DNA of 64,000 nucleotides from positions 28,459 through 92,458 of the forward strand of contig NZ_JHEH01000014.1 in NCBI RefSeq assembly GCF_000715505.1, given 5' to 3'. The translations under genes were made by a program, and so were the position numbers. Origin of the DNA: Thioclava dalianensis. Its GTDB lineage: Bacteria; Pseudomonadota; Alphaproteobacteria; Rhodobacterales; Rhodobacteraceae. The notes below the pieces were generated by a model. The model worked only from the letters and a program-made list of their open reading frames with translations, searched no databases and was not told the origin of the DNA. Each line of letters opens with the position of its first letter. Position 1 is the stretch's first letter. Of this stretch, positions 53,045-61,557 are shown one piece after another.

Positions 53045-53794
53045 ATGCGCCTGCTTCTTGTGAACCCCAATATGACGGTGGCGATGACCGAGCGGATGAC
53101 CGGCCTCGCCACAGATTTGGCGGACGGGCGAGCGCAGATCGTCCCGCTGACGGCACCGCGCGGTTTTCCCTACATCGCAAGCCGGGCCGAAGCGCAGATC
53201 GCAGGCGCCTTGGCGCTGGAGATGATCGCCGAGCACAGCGCGGGAGCGGATGGCGCGATCATCGCCGCTTTCGGGGATCCGGGGCTTGTGGCCGCGCGGG
53301 AGCTGTTCGATTTTCCTGTGGTCGGCATGTCTGAAGCGGCCATGATGACAGCGGCGCTTCTGGGGGATCGGTTCTCTGTGATCACCTTCAGCCCGGAAAT
53401 GACGCGGTGGTATGAAGATTCCATTGCCACCAGCGGCTTGCAATCGCGCAGCTGTGGCGTGCGCGCAGCCCAGCTGTCCTCGGGCAATGTGGCGACCGCC
53501 CGCGAGGAGACCCGTGCCCAGCTCATCGCCTTGGCCCGCGCCAGCTGCGAGGAAGACGGGGCGGATGTAATCATACTGGGCGGGGCCCCTTTGGCTGGTC
53601 TGGCTGCGGAAATTGCCGCCGAGGTGCCCGCACTGGTGGTCGATCCGATCTCGGCGGCCACCGCTCAGGTCATGGCTTTGGCCACGCTGAAGAGCGGTCT
53701 CAACTATACCGAACGGCGCAACCGGCCCTGCGCGAAACCCTCAGTCGGTCTGAGTGCGCCACTGCGCGCGATCATCGCACAGGGGGCCATATGA
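53045..53794 (+). CDS. Asp/Glu/hydantoin racemase-family protein lacking both catalytic cysteines
   Basis: 249 residues. The family N-terminus MRLLLVNPNMTVAMTERM is clear. Hydantoin and allantoin racemases have a cysteine in a CFGDPG motif and another in an LGCAGM motif. Here the first reads IIAAFGDPGLVAA (~78) and the second VIILGGAPLAGLA (~185), so both cysteines are replaced by Ala and Gly. Racemisation by the two-base cysteine mechanism is therefore unlikely. It overlaps the cyclic amidohydrolase gene by 4 bp, so it must act on the same pathway, perhaps as an isomerase or lyase. Confidence 0.85.
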   Translation: MRLLLVNPNMTVAMTERMTGLATDLADGRAQIVPLTAPRGFPYIASRAEAQIAGALALEMIAEHSAGADGAIIAAFGDPGLVAARELFDFPVVGMSEAAMMTAALLGDRFSVITFSPEMTRWYEDSIATSGLQSRSCGVRAAQLSSGNVATAREETRAQLIALARASCEEDGADVIILGGAPLAGLAAEIAAEVPALVVDPISAATAQVMALATLKSGLNYTERRNRPCAKPSVGLSAPLRAIIAQGAI

Positions 53795-55197
53795 TAACAT
53801 TTGACACCGTGATCCGAGGCGCGCGCGTGGTGACGGCTGCCGATACAGGCGTTGCAGATGTTGGCATTCGCGACGGCCAGATTGCAGCCCTTGGGATGCA
53901 GCTGCCCGCTGGCCGTGAGGAAATCGACGCCCATGGGTTGATCGCCCTGCCCGGCGGCGTCGACAGCCATGTGCATATCGCACAACCCTCTGGCGAGGGG
54001 ATCGAGATGGCGGATGATTTCGCGTCGGCCACCGCCTCGGCAGCCTGTGGCGGCAACACGACGGTACTGCCCTTCTGCCTGCCCAAGCCGGGCATGTCGC
54101 TGCGCGAAGCGGTGCAAGACTACCACGCACAGGCCAAGGATCAGTGTCACACCGATGTCTCCTTTCATCTGATCGTCAAGGATGTGGATCCCCAGACACT
54201 TGGGCAGGATCTGCCCGCGCTGATCGAGGCCGGTCACAGCAGCCTGAAAGTCTTCATGACCTATAAGGGTCTCGCGCTGAGCGATCGGCAGATCCTTGAT
54301 GTATTTGAGGTGGCCAAACGTCATGACGCGCTGGTGATGGTGCATGCCGAGAATGAAGATGCGATCGAATATCTGCGCGACCGCGCCGAGGCGCAGGGGA
54401 ACACCGCGCCGCTATACCACGCGCGCACCCGCCCCTTGGCGGTCGAGCGTGAAGCCACCCATCGCGCCATTGCGTTGGCCGAAATCGCGGGCGTACCGCT
54501 GACAATCGTCCATGTGTCCAATGGCGAGTCGATGGAAGAAATTCGACATGCCCGCGCGCGCGGCAGCCTCGTTTTTGCCGAGACCTGCCCGCAATATATC
54601 ACGCTGAGCGCTGCGGATCTGGATCAGGCGGGATTTGAGGGAGCGAAATATGTCTGCTCGCCACCGCCCCGCGACACAACCGAACAGGCCCGCATCTGGG
54701 CGGGGCTGGAACAGGGCGTGTTCGATCTGTTCTCCTCGGATCATTGCCCGTTTCGTTTTGCCGACAGCGCAGGCAAGGATGCCCCCGGCGCGCGCGCCTC
54801 GTTTCGCAACATCCCCAACGGAATACCCGGCGTTGAGACCCGCTTGCCAATCTTATTTTCTGAAGGTGTGGTGAAGGGGCGTATCTCGTTGCAGCGCTTT
54901 GCGGCGCTCAGTGCCACGAACCATGCCCGTCTTTATGGGCTGGCGCCGCGCAAGGGCTCTATCGCCGTGGGCGCAGATGCCGATATCGCGCTTTGGGATC
55001 CGACCTTGCGCCGCACCATCCGACAGGCTGATCTGCACCACGGGTCCGATTACACCCCGTGGGAGGGCTTTGAAGTCACCGGATGGCCCGTGCGGACCTT
55101 ATTGCGCGGGGTCTCGGTGATGATTGACGGCGCCCTGACCGGTACGCGCGCGGGTGGCACCCATATCGCGCGCGGCAAACCGGAGATCCGGCTATGA
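53791..55197 (+). CDS. Dihydropyrimidinase/hydantoinase-type cyclic amidohydrolase
   Basis: 468 residues. The metal site is complete: HVH in GGVDSHVHIAQP (~60), the carbamylated lysine in SSLKVFMTYKG (~152), histidines in VMVHAEN (~185) and LTIVHVSNGES (~242), and the aspartate in FSSDHCPF (~317). It opens cyclic amides such as dihydropyrimidines, hydantoins or imides. No downstream beta-ureidopropionase or carbamoylase is present; an amidase is. That hints at an imide or lactam substrate rather than a ureide. It overlaps both neighbours by 4 bp. Confidence 0.9.
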   Translation: MITFDTVIRGARVVTAADTGVADVGIRDGQIAALGMQLPAGREEIDAHGLIALPGGVDSHVHIAQPSGEGIEMADDFASATASAACGGNTTVLPFCLPKPGMSLREAVQDYHAQAKDQCHTDVSFHLIVKDVDPQTLGQDLPALIEAGHSSLKVFMTYKGLALSDRQILDVFEVAKRHDALVMVHAENEDAIEYLRDRAEAQGNTAPLYHARTRPLAVEREATHRAIALAEIAGVPLTIVHVSNGESMEEIRHARARGSLVFAETCPQYITLSAADLDQAGFEGAKYVCSPPPRDTTEQARIWAGLEQGVFDLFSSDHCPFRFADSAGKDAPGARASFRNIPNGIPGVETRLPILFSEGVVKGRISLQRFAALSATNHARLYGLAPRKGSIAVGADADIALWDPTLRRTIRQADLHHGSDYTPWEGFEVTGWPVRTLLRGVSVMIDGALTGTRAGGTHIARGKPEIRL

Positions 55198-55964
55198 GCT
55201 TGTCGCGCACGAAACCGGTCCGGCTGGGCATGTTGACGCCCTCTTCCAACACCGTGCTGGAGCCCTATACCTCCGCCATGCTGAGTGCGTTAGGCGATCA
55301 GGTCACCGCGCATTTCGGACGCTTTCGCGTGGTCGAGATTTCGCTGTCGCGCGCCAGCCAAGACCAATTCCACACCGCCCCGATCCTAGAGGCGGCCGAG
55401 CGTCTGGCCGAGGCGCAGGTTGATGTGATCGCGTGGAATGGCACCTCGGCGAGTTGGCTGGGACTTGAGCAGGATCGCAACCTTTGTGCCCAGATCGAGG
55501 CCAAAACAGGGGTGCGTGCCAGTTCAACGATCCTGGCCTATGACGCCTTGCTGCGCGGCATGGGTGTGACCCGCCTGGGCTTGGTGACGCCCTATCTAAG
55601 CGAGATACAAGACCGCATTATCGCCAATTTCGATCAAGGCGGCATTCAAGTCGTAGCGGATGAACGCCTTGAAGATAAGGGGAATTTCTCGTTCGCAACC
55701 TATGGCCCCGCGCAGATTGAGGGCTTGTGTGACACTGTAGCCCTAGCACAGCCCGAAGCCATCGCCGTTTTGTGCACGAACTTCCGTGGTGCGCCGATTG
55801 CCCAAACATTCGAGACGCGGACCGGCATCCCACTTCTGGATTCGGTATCCGTGACGGCCGCGCATTGCCTTGCGCTGGCCGGGCGTGACCCCGCTGACAT
55901 CACCGGTTGGGGCAAGGTCTTTGCCCTCACCTCGGACCTGCACGGTTCCAATAACAAGACATAA
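55194..55964 (+). CDS. Maleate isomerase/arylmalonate decarboxylase-like protein
   Basis: 256 residues, Asp/Glu racemase superfamily. RLGMLTPSSNTVLEPYT starts the fold. Where maleate isomerase has its first catalytic cysteine, this protein has AWNGTSASWLG (~80). GTS at this point is the oxyanion-hole motif of arylmalonate decarboxylase. The second cysteine is kept (AVLCTNFRG, ~187). A tyrosine in LVTPYLSEIQDR (~127) is also placed as in AMDase. One cysteine and a GTS pocket suggest decarboxylation or single-face protonation of a malonate-like acid, not isomerisation. Confidence 0.8.
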   Translation: MSLSRTKPVRLGMLTPSSNTVLEPYTSAMLSALGDQVTAHFGRFRVVEISLSRASQDQFHTAPILEAAERLAEAQVDVIAWNGTSASWLGLEQDRNLCAQIEAKTGVRASSTILAYDALLRGMGVTRLGLVTPYLSEIQDRIIANFDQGGIQVVADERLEDKGNFSFATYGPAQIEGLCDTVALAQPEAIAVLCTNFRGAPIAQTFETRTGIPLLDSVSVTAAHCLALAGRDPADITGWGKVFALTSDLHGSNNKT

Positions 55965-55997
55965 ACCGACATCCTTCCAACACGGAGACCTCCACGC

Positions 55998-57617
55998 ATG
56001 ACTATCTCCTCCCTTTTGACCCCCCGCCGCATCGCGGTGGGCGCCCTGTGCGCCCTTATGCTGAGCACCGCAGCCCCCACGCTGGCCAAAACCCCGAAAG
56101 ACGTGCTCGTCGAAGTGGGCGAACATGGCCCCAATTCGCTCGATCCGATGGCGCCTGCCGCCAATGAGTTGAGCCAGATGGTCGCCTGGCAAATTTACGA
56201 CCGGCTGGTGACACATGGGCTCAAGACATTGCCCGACGGCAAGACTGTATATGACGCGACCAAGATCAAACCAGAGTTGGCCACCAGTTGGAACATCAAC
56301 GCAGACGGCACGGAAATGACCTTCCATCTGCGCAAAGACGCCACCTTCCATGATGGCAGCCCGGTGACGGCTGAGGATGTGAAATGGTCTTTCGACCGGG
56401 CTGTGGCTGCGGGCGGCTTCCCGACGGTCCAGATGGCGGCGGGCTCGCTGACCGACCCCAACATGTTCACCGCGGTGGATAAATATACCTTCAAGATCAC
56501 CTTGCCCAAAGCCAACAAGCTGACCTTGCCCGATCTGGTCGTGCCGGTGCCCAATATCGTGAACAAAAAGCTCGCGCTTGAACATGCAACCAAGGATGAC
56601 CCCTGGGCGCTGGATTGGACGCGCAAGAATGACGCAGGCGGCGGCCCGTTTGAAGTCACCAGCTGGAAGCCCGGCAACCAGATCGTCTTCACCCGGTTTG
56701 ACGATTGGAAATCGGGCGACATGCCGCAGATGAAGCGGGTCGTCTATCGTGAAGTCGGCTCTGCCGGGACGCGCCGCGCCTTGCTGGAAAAAGGCGATGT
56801 CGATGTCTCGGTCGGTCTGCCGCCCAAGGACTATGCCGAGATGGCCGAGGCCGGTAAGGTCAAGGTGATCGGCACGTTGATGCAAAATGAGATGTTCTAC
56901 GTGGATCTCAACGTGACGATGAAGCCGTTCGACAACAAGAAAGTGCGTCAGGCGCTGGCCTATGCCCTGCCCTATGACGCGATCATGTCGCAGGCGCTGT
57001 ATAACCGGGCCGAGCCGATGTATGGCGCGGATGCCGCCAAAGGCTACGCCCCCAAATGGCCGGTTGCCTCGCCCTATGATACCGATCTGGACAAGGCCAA
57101 GGCGCTGCTGGCCGAGGCGGGCCTGAGCGATGGCTTCAAGACCGATCTATACATCGACATGAGCCAGACCACCGTGCAGGAGCCGATGGCTTTGCTGATC
57201 AAAGAGCAGCTTGCGAAGCTGAATATCGATGTCACGATCCATAAAGTGCCCGGCTCGGACTGGTTCGCCAAGATGGGGTCGAAATCCATGCCGATGGATA
57301 TCAACTACTTCTATGGCTGGCTCGATTATCCGGAATATTTCTACTTCTGGACCTATGACGGCAAGAACAACGCAGTGTTCAATACGCCCAATTACAACAA
57401 TCCCAAGCTGGACGCCTTGACCGAAAAAGCCCGCTTTCTGGATGGGGGCCCAGAATATGACAAGACGATCTCGGCGATGAATGCGATCGTGATGGAGGAC
57501 GTGCCGCGGATCCCGGTAGCCCATCTCTATTCCGACATTGCGATGCAGCCAAATGTGGACGGCTATGTCTATTGGTTCCACACCAATTTGGATTATCGCT
57601 TTATCACCAAGCACTAG
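55998..57617 (+). CDS. ABC transporter substrate-binding protein, family 5 (peptide/opine/nickel type)
   Basis: 539 residues. A Sec signal of ~31 residues ends APTLA-K. SBP_bac_5 marks: PNSLDPMAPAANELSQMVAWQIYDRLV, TFHLRKDATFHDGSPVTAEDVKWSFDRAV (~115) and NNKKVRQALAYALPYD (~310). It delivers the substrate to the permeases that follow. Family 5 proteins bind peptides but also many non-peptide amides, which fits the operon enzymes. A two-tier hairpin follows the gene. Confidence 0.92.
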   Translation: MTISSLLTPRRIAVGALCALMLSTAAPTLAKTPKDVLVEVGEHGPNSLDPMAPAANELSQMVAWQIYDRLVTHGLKTLPDGKTVYDATKIKPELATSWNINADGTEMTFHLRKDATFHDGSPVTAEDVKWSFDRAVAAGGFPTVQMAAGSLTDPNMFTAVDKYTFKITLPKANKLTLPDLVVPVPNIVNKKLALEHATKDDPWALDWTRKNDAGGGPFEVTSWKPGNQIVFTRFDDWKSGDMPQMKRVVYREVGSAGTRRALLEKGDVDVSVGLPPKDYAEMAEAGKVKVIGTLMQNEMFYVDLNVTMKPFDNKKVRQALAYALPYDAIMSQALYNRAEPMYGADAAKGYAPKWPVASPYDTDLDKAKALLAEAGLSDGFKTDLYIDMSQTTVQEPMALLIKEQLAKLNIDVTIHKVPGSDWFAKMGSKSMPMDINYFYGWLDYPEYFYFWTYDGKNNAVFNTPNYNNPKLDALTEKARFLDGGPEYDKTISAMNAIVMEDVPRIPVAHLYSDIAMQPNVDGYVYWFHTNLDYRFITKH

Positions 57618-57624
57618 CCGCCAA

Positions 57625-57657
57625 GGCGGGGGGCCGGGTTTCGACCGGCTTCCCGCC
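57625..57657 (+). other. Stem-loop after the binding-protein gene
   Basis: Outer arms GGCGGG/CCCGCC and inner arms GCCGG/CCGGC form a two-tier hairpin in the 87-base gap before the permease gene, without a T-run. It is the same arrangement as at 3518 and 40538. Confidence 0.6.
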
Positions 57658-57704
57658 CCTACCCGTACTTCTCTCCCCTCCTCCCTGTTCCCGAGAGGCC
57701 CGCC

Positions 57705-58727
57705 ATGCCATTGCTACTCACGCTTTTGCGCCGGATCGGTTCTGCTATCCCCAGCGTATTCGGGGTTATCCTTGTCACCTTCGTGCTGGCGCGCGCCTTG
57801 CCCGGAGACCCGGCGGCCTATTATGCCGGGGCGTCGGCCACGCCCGACAGTATCGCGCAGATCCGCAGCCAGCTTGGGCTGGATCAGCCCCTTATCGTGC
57901 AGTTCTTCGGCTATTTGGGCCAGCTTGCGCATGGCAATCTGGGACAATCGACCTCAAGCGGGCAAGCCGTGCTCAGCGATCTGATCGAGCGCCTGCCCGC
58001 CTCGATCGAGCTGACACTCACGGCGCTGATGTTTGCCCTGATCGTGGCCATTCCCCTTGGCATTTGGGCGGCAACGCGCCCCGGCTCCTGGGTGGATCAC
58101 CTGTGCCGGTTGCTGGTCACGCTCGGGGCGGCCTTCCCAACCTTTTTCACCGCGCTGACCTTCGTTTATATCTTCTATTTCCAGCTTGACGTCGCGCCTG
58201 AGCCGCTTGGCCGTCTGAGCGAGATTTACTACACGATGCCGCCGCGCGTGACGGGATTGCTGCTGATCGACACGCTTCTTGCAGGCGACCCGGAGGCCTT
58301 TCGCGCAGCCTTCGCGCAGCTCATCTTGCCCGCCATATCGCTTGGCCTTTTCGCCTTGGCGCCCATTGCGCGCGTCACCCGCGCCGCGATGCTAGAGGCC
58401 TTGGGCAGCGACTATTGCCGGACCGCCCGCGCAATGGGGCTCAGCCGAGGGCGCATCTTGTTCGTGATCGCGCTGCGCAACGCGGCGTTGCCGATCCTGA
58501 ATGTGCTGGGAATGGTATTTTCCTTCCTGCTGGGTGCCAATGTGCTGATCGAGAAGGTTTTTGCGTGGCCCGGCATCGGGGCCTACGCGGTCAACGCCGT
58601 GATCGCGTCGGATTATGCGGCCGTGCAGGGCTTCGTGCTGATGATGGCACTGTTGTTCATTGTCCTCAACCTCGTGGTCGATCTGTTTGCGTCCATGGCA
58701 GATCCGCGGGTGCGCTACGATGACTGA
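57705..58727 (+). CDS. ABC transporter permease (DppB/OppB type)
   Basis: 340 residues, six membrane helices. N-terminus LLRRIGSAIPSVFGVILVTFVLARALPGDPAAYYAG, then LGLDQPLIVQFFGYLGQLAHGNLGQS, a DppB-family signature. The cytoplasmic EAA loop is EALGSDYCRTARAMGLSRGRIL (~225). C-terminal ADPRVRYDD is typical of the family. It overlaps the next permease by 8 bp. Confidence 0.93.
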   Translation: MPLLLTLLRRIGSAIPSVFGVILVTFVLARALPGDPAAYYAGASATPDSIAQIRSQLGLDQPLIVQFFGYLGQLAHGNLGQSTSSGQAVLSDLIERLPASIELTLTALMFALIVAIPLGIWAATRPGSWVDHLCRLLVTLGAAFPTFFTALTFVYIFYFQLDVAPEPLGRLSEIYYTMPPRVTGLLLIDTLLAGDPEAFRAAFAQLILPAISLGLFALAPIARVTRAAMLEALGSDYCRTARAMGLSRGRILFVIALRNAALPILNVLGMVFSFLLGANVLIEKVFAWPGIGAYAVNAVIASDYAAVQGFVLMMALLFIVLNLVVDLFASMADPRVRYDD

Positions 58728-59610
58728 TCAAACCCAATCCCCACAGACAGCTCTCGCCCCTGCCACGCCGGATCGGTGGGCCGAGTTTGCCCATCTGCTG
58801 CGCGGCAATAAAATCACCTTTGCTGCCGTTCTGCTGCTTTTGCTGCTGGTGCTGCTGGCGCTCATCGGGCCTGCGATTGCCCCTTATGGCGCGACCACGA
58901 CGGATGCCACCGCATCGCTAGAGCCCCCTTCGGCGGCGCATTTCTTTGGGACCGATGCCTTGGGGCGCGATGTCTTCAGCCGGGTGGTGATCGCCACGCG
59001 CCTTGATCTGGCAATGGCCTTTGGCGCCGTCGTTTTGTCCTTTGCAGTCGGGCTGATCCTTGGGCCGATTGCGGGCTATTTCGGCGGCTGGGCCGATACG
59101 GTGATCGGGCGTTTTGTCGATACACTGATGGCGTTTCCGCTCTTTGTGCTGGCGATGGGGATTGTGGCAGCCCTTGGCAACAGCGTTGGCAATATCGTGC
59201 TGGCAACCGCCATCATCAACCTGCCCTTCTACATCCGTACCGCGCGCGCCGAGGTGAACATGCGCCGCGACCTGACCTATGTCGAGGCCGCCCGAATGGC
59301 TGGCAACTCCCCGTGGCGGATCTTGGCCGTGCATATCGTCCCCAACATTTTGCCCGCGATGGTGGTGCAAGCCTCGCTCAATCTTGGCTGGGCGATCCTG
59401 AACGCGGCGGGCTTGTCGTTCATCGGGCTGGGAGTGCGCCCGCCTACGCCTGAATGGGGGATCATGGTCTCCGAGGGCGCGGGATACATCTTTTCGGGCG
59501 AGTGGTGGACCTTCACCTTCCCTGGCCTTGCGCTTGTCCTTGCCGTGCTGTGCTTCAACTTGCTGGGTGACGGGCTGCGTGATCTGCTTGACCCAAGGAG
59601 CCGCACATGA
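58720..59610 (+). CDS. ABC transporter permease (DppC/OppC type)
   Basis: 296 residues from the ATG at 58720 (MTDQTQSPQT), which lies in the end of the previous gene. An N-terminal polar tail is followed by LLRGNKITFAAVLLLLLLVLLALIGPAIAPYG. HFFGTDALGRDVFSRVVIATRLDLAMAFGAV and the EAA loop YVEAARMAGNSPWRILAVHIVPNILP (~195) are diagnostic. It partners the preceding permease and overlaps the ATPase gene by 4 bp. Confidence 0.93.
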   Translation: MTDQTQSPQTALAPATPDRWAEFAHLLRGNKITFAAVLLLLLLVLLALIGPAIAPYGATTTDATASLEPPSAAHFFGTDALGRDVFSRVVIATRLDLAMAFGAVVLSFAVGLILGPIAGYFGGWADTVIGRFVDTLMAFPLFVLAMGIVAALGNSVGNIVLATAIINLPFYIRTARAEVNMRRDLTYVEAARMAGNSPWRILAVHIVPNILPAMVVQASLNLGWAILNAAGLSFIGLGVRPPTPEWGIMVSEGAGYIFSGEWWTFTFPGLALVLAVLCFNLLGDGLRDLLDPRSRT

Positions 59611-60569
59611 CCGCCCCGCCGTTACTGACAATCGACAAGCTGTCCTTGGATTTCGACACCCGCAGCGGGACGGTCAAGGCGCTTGAAGATATTGATCTGA
59701 CGCTGAACAAGGGCGAGATTCTTGGCATCGTGGGCGAAAGCGGCTCTGGCAAGTCGGTGCTGTCTTTCGCGATCATGGGCCTGCTGGATGAGGCCGCGAA
59801 ACTGCGCGCCGACAAGATAAGCTTTGGCGGCATGGCGCTGAACGCGAAAAGCGTGGCCGAGATGCGCGGACGCGAGCTGTCGATGATCTTTCAAAGCCCG
59901 CGTACCGCGCTCAATCCGATCCGCAAAGTGGGCAAACAGATTGAGGATGTGCTGGTCCGTCATGCACCGCTGCCGCGCAAGGCCGCCAAATCCGCAGCGA
60001 TTGCGGCCCTGCGCCAGGTCCGCATTCCCGACCCGGAGCGGCGCTACAACGCCTATCCGTTCGAGCTGTCGGGCGGGATGTGTCAGCGGGTGATGATCGC
60101 GATGGCGCTGGCCTGCGACCCGACATTGCTGATCGCGGATGAGCCGACGACCGGGCTTGATGTCACAACGCAGGCCGTGGTGATGGATCTGATCCGTGAC
60201 ATCGCGGCGGAACGCAACATGGCCGTCATCTTGATCACCCATGACCTGGCGCTGGCGGGCGAGTATTGCGACCGGGTCGCGGTGATGCATGCGGGCCATA
60301 TCGTCGAAGTCGCACCGGCGGCACAGGTGGCCCAAAACGCGCTGCGTCATCCCTATGCGCGACGCCTGTTTGCCGCGACGCCGGCCGCAAGCGCAGAGTT
60401 GGAGGATCTGGCCGCGATCCCCGGCAGCCTGCCCGATCTGCGCGGCACCTTGCCCGCCTGCCGCTATATGGCGCGCTGCGAGATCGCGCGCCCGGACTGC
60501 GCGCAGGCTCCTCTGCCCGCGCATGACATCTCACCGTCCCACCTCGTTCGTTGCAGGTATTGCCCATGA
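59607..60569 (+). CDS. ABC transporter ATP-binding protein (OppD/DppD type)
   Basis: 320 residues. Walker A GESGSGKSVLSFAIMGL (~38), Q-loop IFQSPRTALNPIRKVGKQI, signature ELSGGMCQRVMIAMALACDP (~152), Walker B LLIADEPTTGLDVTTQ (~173). The C-terminal oligopeptide-ABC extension is CRYMARCEIARPDCAQAPLP, whose cysteines can hold an Fe-S cluster in this family. The glycine-methionine-cysteine step in the signature is a slight variant. It overlaps the next gene by 4 bp. Confidence 0.95.
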   Translation: MTAPPLLTIDKLSLDFDTRSGTVKALEDIDLTLNKGEILGIVGESGSGKSVLSFAIMGLLDEAAKLRADKISFGGMALNAKSVAEMRGRELSMIFQSPRTALNPIRKVGKQIEDVLVRHAPLPRKAAKSAAIAALRQVRIPDPERRYNAYPFELSGGMCQRVMIAMALACDPTLLIADEPTTGLDVTTQAVVMDLIRDIAAERNMAVILITHDLALAGEYCDRVAVMHAGHIVEVAPAAQVAQNALRHPYARRLFAATPAASAELEDLAAIPGSLPDLRGTLPACRYMARCEIARPDCAQAPLPAHDISPSHLVRCRYCP

Positions 60570-61555
60570 CCCCGCTTCTTCAGGCCACCGCTTTGCGCAA
60601 GCTCTATCCCGTCAAACAGGGGTGGAGCCGGGCGCAGCTGCACGCGGTCGATGATGTCGATCTAACGCTTGCGCCCGGTGAATGTCTGGGGCTCGTGGGG
60701 GAATCGGGATGTGGAAAATCAACCCTTGCGAGGCTGATCGCACGGCTGATTGCGCCCAGTGACGGCGGGATCCGCTTTGACGGCCAAGAGATCGCCGAGA
60801 CCGATCTGCGCACCTTTGCCCGCAGTCCCGAACGCGCGCAAATTCAAGTCGTGTTCCAAGACCCGCATGAATCGCTCAACCCGGGCTTCACCGCCATGCG
60901 CATCGTCAGCGATCATATTCGCAGCCTGATCCCCGGTCTCACCCCGATCCAGGTCACAGCCCGCGCCGAGGCCGCCTTTGAGGATGTCGGCCTGCCGCTG
61001 AGCTTGGCACGGCGCTATCCGCATCAACTGTCCGGGGGGCAAAAAGCCCGCGTTGGCATCGCACGCGCCATTGCGGTCGAGCCCAAACTTCTGATCCTGG
61101 ACGAACCGACCTCGGCGCTGGATGTTTCGGTACAGGCGGTGATCTTGAAGCTTCTGGGGGTGCTGCGGGCCAAACGCGGCATCAGCTATATCTTCGTCTC
61201 GCATGATCTGGAGGTGATCCGGCTGATCTGCGACCGTGTGGCGGTGATGTATCTGGGCAAGATCGTGGAATGCGCGCCCACCGCACAGCTTTTCGCCCAT
61301 CCCGCCCATCCCTATACCCGCGCCTTGATTGCGGGCAGTCCCGACCCGGCACGGCGCGGGCTCAAAACCGAGCGGTTGCAAGGCTCGGCCACAAGCCCGA
61401 TCAACCCCGATCCCAATCGCTGCCGCTTTGCGGGGCGCTGCCCGCTGACCGCCCCCGAATGCACCGCCCAGATGCCACAGCTGCGCGCGGTGGGTCCCGA
61501 TCAAAGCGCGGCGTGCCATTTCGCCCAAAGCGCCCCCGCCAAAACAGAAAGCTAA
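60566..61555 (+). CDS. ABC transporter ATP-binding protein (OppF/DppF type)
   Basis: 329 residues from the ATG at 60566 (MTPLLQATALRKLYPV). Walker A GESGCGKSTLARLIARL (~45), VFQDPHESLNPGFT, signature LSGGQKARVGIARAIAVEP (~150), Walker B LLILDEPTSALDVSVQ. The C-terminal extension has CRFAGRCPLTAPECTAQMP. Together with the preceding ATPase it energises the importer. The amidase starts two bases after its stop. Confidence 0.95.
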   Translation: MTPLLQATALRKLYPVKQGWSRAQLHAVDDVDLTLAPGECLGLVGESGCGKSTLARLIARLIAPSDGGIRFDGQEIAETDLRTFARSPERAQIQVVFQDPHESLNPGFTAMRIVSDHIRSLIPGLTPIQVTARAEAAFEDVGLPLSLARRYPHQLSGGQKARVGIARAIAVEPKLLILDEPTSALDVSVQAVILKLLGVLRAKRGISYIFVSHDLEVIRLICDRVAVMYLGKIVECAPTAQLFAHPAHPYTRALIAGSPDPARRGLKTERLQGSATSPINPDPNRCRFAGRCPLTAPECTAQMPQLRAVGPDQSAACHFAQSAPAKTES

Positions 61556-61557
61556 TT

